Positions 28,417-34,828 of a stretch of 64,000 nucleotides of DNA are shown here, one piece after another. Source of the stretch: an uncultured Clostridium sp. (GTDB lineage Bacteria; Bacillota; Clostridia; UBA1212; UBA1255). The stretch covers positions 38,815 to 102,814 of the forward strand of contig UQSG01000004.1 of the NCBI GenBank assembly GCA_900543695.1, read 5' to 3'. The translations under genes and the position numbers were made by a program. The notes beneath the pieces are model-generated. The model searched no databases. It was given only the letters and a program-made list of their open reading frames with translations, and had not been told where the DNA came from. Positions within the stretch are counted from its first letter, which is position 1; every line of letters begins with the position of its first letter.

Positions 28417-29415
28417 TTATAATGCGTTAATTTCCTTCTCCAGTTCTCCAACAGCTTCCATCATGGTTTCAAAAGATGGAATCTCCCCATAGAGCATATT
28501 CCGCATGGCAGAGTAATCTTCCTGCAGCGCACCCAGGCGGTATGACGGAGGAAGCAGCTTTAAGGTGGCCGGAACAGCCTCCGGGTAGCGCGCCCAGGCC
28601 CGCGGATAAAACTTTATCTTGAAATCGACCACTTTCTGCAGCAGGTCCAGCCGTTCAAACGCTTTTTCCTTCACAGGCGATTTCGCCATACAGTAAAGGT
28701 CATAATAATGACGGGAATACCGCTGGGGCATGGAAAGGTGTTCAGGCCGGTTGGCCTCATGGTGAAGGATCGTCGCCTTTTCCCAGAAAGTCCGCTCCGG
28801 CGCCACCGTCAGAACAGGAACCTCTTTCTGCTTGAATAATTGCGGGTACTGTTCTGCGGCATACGGTACAATATCCACCAGCTCTGCCGGTGTCCAGGCT
28901 GCCAGCGCTCCAATCTCCAACCGAATCACCTGTAAGGTAGAGGCATCGGTAAATAGGTTTGGGTAAGCAAAGATCACCGTCTGTTTATCTTCCTCGTCTA
29001 TGTAAAGATTGGCCGGAAGGCCCAATTCAGCAGAAAGCCCTTCCCGGACCTGCGGGCAGAAGGTTTCTGCCAGGAAAACCTCGGCCTTTCGGTTCGCCTC
29101 TTTATTGAAGGCATCCTGCTTGGTGTTTGAGCGTTTTTCCCAGGGTTCATTGACACCATACCCCAGGACACACCAATCCAGAATCAGATCAATGTCCTCG
29201 GAAAACCGGCCGATAAGGTGATACCCTTTGGATAAACTGGTCCCACCCTTAAATGTGACCGCCTTTTTCCACGGAGAGCGATGGAACAAGTAATCCAACG
29301 TCAGGCATACCCAAAAATCCTTTTCCACAATGGCATCGTGAAGGCCGGTTTTTGCTGCGGTGTTATGAAACAGCTCCCGCCGGTCATCAGCCGGAAGTCT
29401 GGCAATCTCAATCAT
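28417..29415 (-). CDS. AbiEii-type nucleotidyltransferase toxin
   Basis: 332 residues of the AbiEii/AbiGii family (type IV toxin-antitoxin, phage abortive infection). The nucleotidyltransferase signature is intact: FKGGTSLSKGYHLIGRFSEDIDLIL (near 57-81) with the GG-S and D-x-D metal-binding pattern. Characterised members transfer nucleotides to targets such as tRNA and arrest growth. The start overlaps the AbiEi stop by 8 nt. Cargo of cassette 2. Confidence 0.9.
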   Translation of the reverse strand: MIEIARLPADDRRELFHNTAAKTGLHDAIVEKDFWVCLTLDYLFHRSPWKKAVTFKGGTSLSKGYHLIGRFSEDIDLILDWCVLGYGVNEPWEKRSNTKQDAFNKEANRKAEVFLAETFCPQVREGLSAELGLPANLYIDEEDKQTVIFAYPNLFTDASTLQVIRLEIGALAAWTPAELVDIVPYAAEQYPQLFKQKEVPVLTVAPERTFWEKATILHHEANRPEHLSMPQRYSRHYYDLYCMAKSPVKEKAFERLDLLQKVVDFKIKFYPRAWARYPEAVPATLKLLPPSYRLGALQEDYSAMRNMLYGEIPSFETMMEAVGELEKEINAL

Positions 29416-30028
29416 TTTCTCTTTCTCCTTTGCAGAGCTCTTTCATCACAGTGTAAATCCAATCCGTCGCTTCGGCCCCTTCTGCAAGGAGCGCCGCCTT
29501 TTCATCTTCATTCAGCCTGCGGGAAAGCACCCGTATGGTTTTTTCATCCACATGTTCTTTTCCCAGGGTCTTTAACGCCTGGATCACCAGGATCGTCATA
29601 GGCGACAGGCCCGTGACCTCCTTGTTGGTCCGGTGCTTAAATTCAATCTTTGTCTTATCCCATTCATAGGTTTTATATGGCCCATCGCTGATATAGGACC
29701 ATACTGCCGTTACCTGGGTTGACAGCCCCAGCATATTTAATGCGGTATCTCCACAGGGAGCGATAGTCCAATGATAGCATCTCGCCAGTGCTTTGGCAAC
29801 CGCATCCGGGTCCGCCGCCACATATTCCCCAAGAAGCTTGCTGAATTTCGGCTTTTCAAAGACTCCTTTCAAAATACGCCTGAGTGTACCAGCCTGCACA
29901 AGCCGGTTCAGGTTTCTGCGTATGGTCTCGCTGTCCGCTACATCCGAAAAATCGGAAACAATAAAAATCGTACCGTCAGGAGCCGTACCAATGCGGTTTT
30001 GGATCTGTTTCGCATAACTGTATGCCAT
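29408..30028 (-). CDS. AbiEi-type antitoxin/regulator (DUF6088)
   Basis: About 206 residues. An N-terminal winged-helix part (SDVADSETIRRNLNRLVQAGTLRRI) precedes a C-terminal antitoxin domain (GDTALNMLGLS ... KTKIEFKHR). AbiEi proteins repress their own promoter through inverted repeats and counter AbiEii. ATG at 30028 is better spaced from GGAGG than the ATG two codons earlier. A 9-bp inverted repeat lies directly upstream. Confidence 0.88.
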   Translation of the reverse strand: MAYSYAKQIQNRIGTAPDGTIFIVSDFSDVADSETIRRNLNRLVQAGTLRRILKGVFEKPKFSKLLGEYVAADPDAVAKALARCYHWTIAPCGDTALNMLGLSTQVTAVWSYISDGPYKTYEWDKTKIEFKHRTNKEVTGLSPMTILVIQALKTLGKEHVDEKTIRVLSRRLNEDEKAALLAEGAEATDWIYTVMKELCKGEREND

Positions 30029-30041
30029 GCGCATCGCCTCC

Positions 30042-30075
30042 TTTGTCCCGTTTATTATATATTATTCGGGACAAA
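30042..30075 (-). promoter_or_regulatory. Inverted-repeat operator at the abiE promoter
   Basis: TTTGTCCCG (30042-30050) and CGGGACAAA (30067-30075) flank a 16-bp AT-rich segment containing a -10-like TATAAT on the minus strand, next to the abiEi ribosome site. This is a plausible autoregulatory site for AbiEi. Confidence 0.6.
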
Positions 30076-30188
30076 AAAGCAATGGACCTGTCCCTTTTCC
30101 TAAAGGGTCCCCAAGAAAAGACTTCTCCATACATCATACATCATGGCAAAACAAAGCGTGCTATTATGTCCCGGTAACGAATAGCCAA

Positions 30189-30386
30189 TGAATCTGCTGT
30201 TTTTTATTTTATTTTTTTAATACTTCGCCGATATCTCCGTCAATGCAGATTGAACGATTCGCAATTTCTCCCGGCGCATAAGCTTCCCCCAGGTTGACGC
30301 AGGCATAGATTGCTTTGGGATTTTCCGCCGTCATCTTCCAGAAAGAAAATTTCACTATACCCGGAGTGTTATGTTTATTGCACACC
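30189..30386 (-). repeat. Sirtuin-tail repeat, copy B
   Basis: 198-bp copy encoding HNTPGIVKFSFWKMTAENPK ... CVNLGEAYAP ... DGDIGEVLKK and a stop at 30209-30211. Minus-strand junction box GGTGTGCAATAAACAT begins about 4 bp after the stop codon of the ATPase at 30391. Moderately diverged from the intact sirtuin end. Confidence 0.83.
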
Positions 30387-30390
30387 ACTT

Positions 30391-31587
30391 TTATTCCTGC
30401 AATAGCCAGTCGGCAATATCATAGATTTCAATCCCTTCATAGCTATATTTCGGATGCCGTGTCCGGGCAATGATCATTTTGGGATAAGCATCCCGAATTT
30501 GCAGTAACGGCTGGCTCTCCCTTTCAAGCGTTTTCGGATCTGAAATATTGTCACTGACCTGAATATAAATTTTTTCGTCTCCTTTTTGTGCTACAAAATC
30601 GATTTCCTTTTGATACAACTTTCCCACGTATACATCATATTCCCTGCGGAGCAATTCGATACAAACCATGTTCTCATATACTCTGCCGTAATCCATATTT
30701 CTGCTCCCAAGAATCGCATACCGGATACCTGTATCACACAGATAAAATTTTTCAGAACTTTCCAAATATTTCTTTCCGCGAATATCATATCGCTTGATGT
30801 CGTAAAAGACAAAAGCGTTACACAAATACCTGATATATTTGCCCACAGTTACGTGATTGGTTATTGTTTTATTCGCTGTAAGGAGTTGGCTGACCTTATT
30901 CGGAGAAGTCAGATTGCTGATATTGTCCATAAGAAACTCGCTTAGTCGCCGTAATACCAATGTGTCCGGCAATGAATACTTCTGCACAAGATCTCTTGTA
31001 ACGATCGTTTCATAGACCTCCTTGATATAGCGGATTCTGTCTGCTTCTGTTTTATAAACGTAAGAGCCTGCCAATCCTCCTCTTATGGAATAAGCCTCAA
31101 ACAAATTCTCTTTATCATCAGTTTCATCATAATACCGACAGTATTCCCGAAAACTGAAAGGGAACACATGAATCTCAATATAACGTCCGGTAAATAGAGT
31201 TGCCAGATCCGCACTCAGCAAAAATGCGTTGGAGCCTGTAACATAAATATCATATTTCCGCTTCGAGTAAAGACTGTTGACCGCCAGCTCAAAACTCGGA
31301 CACATTTGAACTTCATCCACAAAAAGATAGTTTGTTTTTCCTGCTTGATAATGTTCTTCTACATACGCATGAAACGAATGATATTCTTTGAGATTTTCAT
31401 AGGCCATATCCATAAAGTCAATAAAAATGATATTGATGTTTTCAAAATGACCTTTTAAATACTCGATGTATGCCCTCATCAATTCTGATTTTCCCGACCG
31501 GCGGATACCAGTAATAATTTTAATGTCCGGAGTTTGATTTAGCTCGATGATCCTATTTAGATACTCCGTTCTCGTTATTATTTTCAT
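30391..31587 (-). CDS. AAA ATPase with DUF4143-like C-terminus (cassette 1 cargo)
   Basis: About 398 residues from the ATG at 31587, preceded by GGAGG. Walker A TGIRRSGKSE, Walker B NYLFVDEVQM, sensor VTGSNAFLL. The C-terminal nuclease-like region has KEIDFVAQKGDEKIYIQVSD; the final lysine of the E-x-K pattern is not present, so any nuclease activity is doubtful. Strikingly AT-rich compared with the sirtuin operon. Sole gene between the intact sirtuin's tail and tail copy B. Confidence 0.87.
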   Translation of the reverse strand: MKIITRTEYLNRIIELNQTPDIKIITGIRRSGKSELMRAYIEYLKGHFENINIIFIDFMDMAYENLKEYHSFHAYVEEHYQAGKTNYLFVDEVQMCPSFELAVNSLYSKRKYDIYVTGSNAFLLSADLATLFTGRYIEIHVFPFSFREYCRYYDETDDKENLFEAYSIRGGLAGSYVYKTEADRIRYIKEVYETIVTRDLVQKYSLPDTLVLRRLSEFLMDNISNLTSPNKVSQLLTANKTITNHVTVGKYIRYLCNAFVFYDIKRYDIRGKKYLESSEKFYLCDTGIRYAILGSRNMDYGRVYENMVCIELLRREYDVYVGKLYQKEIDFVAQKGDEKIYIQVSDNISDPKTLERESQPLLQIRDAYPKMIIARTRHPKYSYEGIEIYDIADWLLQE

Positions 31588-31599
31588 ATGCGCCTCCGC

Positions 31600-31631
31600 T
31601 TTCAAAAAATGAATATTTTTATTTTTTGAAA
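31600..31631. promoter_or_regulatory. Perfect 11-bp inverted repeat upstream of the cassette 1 ATPase
   Basis: TTTCAAAAAAT (31600-31610) and ATTTTTTGAAA (31621-31631) with a 10-bp spacer, immediately upstream of the ribosome site of the ATPase gene. Same geometry (10-bp spacer, perfect arms) as the repeat at 26066-26099 but different sequence. Confidence 0.5.
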
Positions 31632-31733
31632 CTACTCTTGGGATTTATTATACGATCATCAGATAGTATATGCAAGCAGCCGATTTCAAAACTGAAATTT
31701 TTTTATTTTTTTGAAAGCAGGCAAAAGCTAGAT

Positions 31734-31910
31734 ATCTGCTGTTTTATACTTGTTTTAGCACCTCTCCAATATCCCCATCAATGCAGATAGAACGATTCAC
31801 AATTTCTCTTGGCGCATAGGCTTCCCCCAGGTTGACGCAGGCATAAACCGCCCGGGGATTCTCCGCTGTCATTCTCCAGAAGGAAAATTTCACTATGCCC
31901 GGGGTGTTCA
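31734..31910 (-). repeat. Sirtuin-tail repeat, copy A (end of the intact gene)
   Basis: The reference copy: the final codons of the sirtuin plus a short stretch past the stop (CAGCAGAT). Here the sequence upstream of N-T-P-G is genuine sirtuin (ELGVGM). In copies B-E it is replaced by the shared junction box, which places the junction within about CATAACAC. Confidence 0.8.
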
Positions 31911-32589
31911 TGCCTACACCCAGCTCAAGATAAAGTACGGACATTCCTTCGTGGCGTCTGATAAAATCCGTATACCGGTCGGAGGCGCGGCGCCATCCGT
32001 CGTCCTCCACAAATTTATCGTCGGAGCGGAGATTCATTGTCATTGGAGCGCTGCAGACCGGGCAGTACGGAATCAGCTCCGTCGGGATCCGCATTTCTTT
32101 TTGCCGTTTTACCATCAGGAGAATGGTTTCTCTGTTGTCATAGGTTTTCTGGCAGCAGGGCCTTGCGCACTGCCACAAACCGTAATCTCCCTGCGTATAG
32201 AAGAGACGCTTTTTGTCAAATCCGGCTTTTTGAAAGCAGTGGTCCACATTGGTGGTAAGGACAAAGTAATCCTTCTCTCTGACGAGCTCGTACAGCTCGG
32301 TGTAAACCGGCTTCGGCGCATCGCTGTAGCGATTGAGGAAAACATACCGGCTCCAGTATGCCCAGTATTCCTCCAGCGTCTTATATGGGTAAAAGCCGCC
32401 GGAATACATATCATGAAAACCGTATTTTTCTTCAAAATCCGCAAAATATTTCCGGAATCGTTCTCCGTCATATACAAACCCGGCCGAGGTGGAAAGCCCT
32501 GCCCCTGCGCCGATCAGGACGGCGTCTGTTTTGTCCAGAATTTCCCGAAGCTGCTCGGTTGTGCTCTTTGTGCGGATTCGTTTTGTCAT
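31744..32589 (-). CDS. Class M sirtuin (SirTM), protein ADP-ribosylating type
   Basis: 281 residues. Rossmann NAD site GAGAGLS (27-33); TTNVD (112-116) with Asn114 and Asp116; the catalytic histidine of ordinary sirtuins is replaced by glutamine (YTQGDY, Gln133), the mark of class M. Zinc-ribbon cysteines at 141/145 and 176/179. Class M sirtuins studied in Staphylococcus and Streptococcus modify lipoylated GcvH-L under oxidative stress, reversed by a linked macrodomain protein. Here the macrodomain partner is present (ATGA overlap upstream), but GcvH-L and LplA are not in view. The last ~55 residues from N228 are the tail repeated downstream. Confidence 0.92.
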   Translation of the reverse strand: MTKRIRTKSTTEQLREILDKTDAVLIGAGAGLSTSAGFVYDGERFRKYFADFEEKYGFHDMYSGGFYPYKTLEEYWAYWSRYVFLNRYSDAPKPVYTELYELVREKDYFVLTTNVDHCFQKAGFDKKRLFYTQGDYGLWQCARPCCQKTYDNRETILLMVKRQKEMRIPTELIPYCPVCSAPMTMNLRSDDKFVEDDGWRRASDRYTDFIRRHEGMSVLYLELGVGMNTPGIVKFSFWRMTAENPRAVYACVNLGEAYAPREIVNRSICIDGDIGEVLKQV

Positions 32590-33371
32590 TCTCTGTTCAC
32601 TCCTAAAATTTTTTGGTAAATTTCCATATCAATCTGCTTATATACGTTGAATATGACGCAAATTCCGCTGGCGTCAGTATTCAGAAAGGAGTTTACCGTC
32701 TCCACGGCAATTTCAGCCGCCCGCTCGTTGGGGAAGCGAAACTCGCCCGTAGAAATACAGCAAAAGGCAATACTCTTACAGCCGTTTTCCGCAGCCAGCT
32801 GCAGGCAGGACCGATAGCAGGAGGCCAGCAGCTCGCAGTCCCGCTGCGTTACGGTTCCGGAAACGATCGGCCCTACGGTATGCAGAATATATTTGCAGGG
32901 CAAGTTGTATGCCGGCGTGATTTTGGCTTTCCCTGTCGGTTCCTCATGCCCCTGCTGCTTCATAAGCGCATCGCAGTAAAGCCTCAGCTGGATGCCGCTT
33001 TTCGTGTGAATCGCATTGTCCACACAGCCGTGGCAGGGAAGAAAGCAGCCGAGCAGTTGACTGTTTGCGGCATTAACGACAGCATCGCAGCGCAGCGCGG
33101 TAATATCGCCCCGCCAAAGATAGATACCGTCCCGCACCGGTTTAAGCTCCGCAAGATCGGTGATGCCGGCGCTTCTGATCTCCTCCTGCAAATATGCATC
33201 CTGAATCTCTAAAAGCTTTCTGTCGGCAGGGCACGGCGGCCGTACGTTCAGCAGGGCGCGCAGCAGTTTTTGCTGCGCGTCCTCTTCCGAAGGAATTTCC
33301 AGACCGTCGGACTGCTTCCGCTCTTTGAGCAGCTCTCTAATCAAATAGAGTCTTCTTTCGGATTGTGTCAT
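32586..33371 (-). CDS. Zinc-type macrodomain protein, ADP-ribosyl hydrolase
   Basis: About 261 residues from the ATG at 33371, where GGGAGG precedes. A helical N-terminal ~75 residues leads into a macrodomain: GDIT (88-91), VVNAANSQLLG (98-108), and the zinc-binding loop LPCHGCVDNAIH (111-122) typical of the class linked to SirTM. STGEFRFP (207-214) forms the phosphate loop. These enzymes remove ADP-ribose added by the sirtuin. ATGA overlap with the sirtuin makes co-translation likely. Confidence 0.92.
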   Translation of the reverse strand: MTQSERRLYLIRELLKERKQSDGLEIPSEEDAQQKLLRALLNVRPPCPADRKLLEIQDAYLQEEIRSAGITDLAELKPVRDGIYLWRGDITALRCDAVVNAANSQLLGCFLPCHGCVDNAIHTKSGIQLRLYCDALMKQQGHEEPTGKAKITPAYNLPCKYILHTVGPIVSGTVTQRDCELLASCYRSCLQLAAENGCKSIAFCCISTGEFRFPNERAAEIAVETVNSFLNTDASGICVIFNVYKQIDMEIYQKILGVNRE

Positions 33372-33388
33372 AAGTGCCTCCCGCCGCT

Positions 33389-34180
33389 TCAGGAGAAGAA
33401 AAAGCCTGCCGTCATGTTCAGATAATTTTCTCCGCCGTACGCAGGATACCTCCGTTTTACTTCCTTCTTGAACGTCTCCGCATCCGCGCATGTTGCCGCG
33501 ATCGTTTTCAGACTTTCAATATAGGATATTTTCGTCTCAGCGTCTTTCAAATCCTCCGGCGTATAATGCGAGGTCAGAATCAAATCGTAGCCTTTTGCAA
33601 TATATTCCTTAAGCTGAGCAATTACGGAATCCGCATGACCGGCTCCGGCGATAATGGAATGGCAGTCATGACCAAGCATATGCGTATATACCGCATTGAT
33701 CTCGGGAATTTCTACGTCGAAGGCCTCCGGTGTTTGCCGGATGTCGAAGGCGATTCCGCCGATCGTGATCCTGCCCTCCCCGATCACGTTCGTAATTTTA
33801 TGCACAGAAGCGTCAAAGGCCTCTCCAAATGCACTTGTAAAATTCTGAATCAGAGTTTTTCCACCGCCGGACTCCGAATATTCTATGGCGTTCTGCGTGG
33901 CATACTTTGGGATTTCCGGCAGAAAGGCCCCGCCGGCGCCATGGTAAGCCACCAGCATCCCCTCGATCTTCAGATTTTTCAGATAATCCGCAAGCTCTCC
34001 GATATTGTCAAAAAAGCAAGGCGACTCAATGAGAACGGCTTTTCCATCCTTCTCCACCGCAAATACCTCGTCGCTGATCAAGTCGTTTGTTTTATAGGCA
34101 TGCAGCTTGATGCCTCCGAAATCGTAAACATTCATTTCCCCTTTTGCAAGCTTCACTGTTGTAAATGCGTTTTTATTCAT
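33389..34180 (-). CDS. MBL-fold-like protein, first gene of the macrodomain-sirtuin operon
   Basis: 263 residues resembling metallo-beta-lactamase-fold proteins in overall strand/helix order (VFAVEKDGKAVLIESP, MLVAYHGAGGAF, HMLGHDCHSII, ILTSHYTPEDL). I cannot find the canonical HxHxDH metal motif, so metal binding or hydrolase activity is uncertain. It ends 17 bp before the macrodomain gene and starts opposite an HxlR regulator. The operon context suggests a stress or thiol-related role. Confidence 0.6.
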   Translation of the reverse strand: MNKNAFTTVKLAKGEMNVYDFGGIKLHAYKTNDLISDEVFAVEKDGKAVLIESPCFFDNIGELADYLKNLKIEGMLVAYHGAGGAFLPEIPKYATQNAIEYSESGGGKTLIQNFTSAFGEAFDASVHKITNVIGEGRITIGGIAFDIRQTPEAFDVEIPEINAVYTHMLGHDCHSIIAGAGHADSVIAQLKEYIAKGYDLILTSHYTPEDLKDAETKISYIESLKTIAATCADAETFKKEVKRRYPAYGGENYLNMTAGFFFS

Positions 34181-34246
34181 AATTTATCCCTCCAGATTTT
34201 ATTCCCGCGAGCCTCGGAACGGCCGTTCTCCGCAGCTCCTGTTTCT

Positions 34247-34294
34247 ATTATACAAGCGCAGGTTTCATACGTAAAGTAAGCACAATTTTGTGCT
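34247..34294 (-). promoter_or_regulatory. Promoter of the MBL-macrodomain-sirtuin operon with adjacent palindrome
   Basis: Minus strand: -35 TTTACG (34270-34275), 17-bp spacer, -10 TATAAT (34247-34252). A palindrome AGCACAA-TT-TTGTGCT (34279-34294) lies just upstream of the -35 element, the position expected for the HxlR protein encoded divergently. Confidence 0.65.
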
Positions 34295-34354
34295 ATAGTT
34301 ACCAAAAAGAAACCATAGCGAAATAAAAAGATTTTTCAGCAAATGCGAAATGCA

Positions 34355-34384
34355 TTGACAGCGAAAAAATATCTGTGATATCAT
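34355..34384 (+). promoter_or_regulatory. Promoter of the HxlR regulator gene
   Basis: -35 TTGACA (34355-34360), 18-bp spacer, -10 TATCAT (34379-34384), about 45 bp before the start at 34430. Confidence 0.7.
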
Positions 34385-34429
34385 TTTTACGTTCCATTTC
34401 CGGAATATCGCGAGACGGAGGTTTTCGAT

Positions 34430-34765
34430 ATGCAAGAACAGAAAAACGAAGCTTTTTTACCGGCCTGTCCTGTGGAAACGACGCTGATGCTGATCGGCGA
34501 TAAATGGAAGGTACTGATTCTTCGGGATCTGATGCCCGGAACGAAGCGCTTCGGCGAGCTGAAAAAGTCAATCGGCAGCGTATCGCAGAAGGTATTGACC
34601 GCGCAGCTCCGGGCAATGGAAGAAAGCGGGCTGATCGCACGCAAGGTCTATGCGGAGGTACCGCCAAGGGTTGAATATTCTCTGACGGAGCTTGGAAAAA
34701 GTCTGAAGCCGATCCTGGATGCTATGCAGGATTGGGGAGAAGAATACAAAGCCTCGCACGCGTAA
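34430..34765 (+). CDS. HxlR family winged-helix regulator
   Basis: 111 residues with the HxlR signature: LIGDKWKVLILRDL, RFGELKKSIGSVSQKVLTAQL, and a wing followed by VEYSLTELG. A conserved N-terminal cysteine (CPVE, residue 13) matches the redox or electrophile-sensing cysteine of YodB/HypR-type members. Divergent to the MBL-macrodomain-sirtuin operon, which it probably controls through the palindrome at 34279-34294. Confidence 0.9.
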   Translation: MQEQKNEAFLPACPVETTLMLIGDKWKVLILRDLMPGTKRFGELKKSIGSVSQKVLTAQLRAMEESGLIARKVYAEVPPRVEYSLTELGKSLKPILDAMQDWGEEYKASHA

Positions 34766-34828
34766 ACGGCCCGGCAGCCGCCGAACCGTTCTCCGGCAAA
34801 AAGTGAACGAGAGCTTGGATTTATTGCG

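Noticed and set aside
24522..31910. CRISPR array
   Set aside because: Repeats are ~180-200 bp with gene-sized gaps and coding content; no short regular repeat-spacer pattern and no cas genes.
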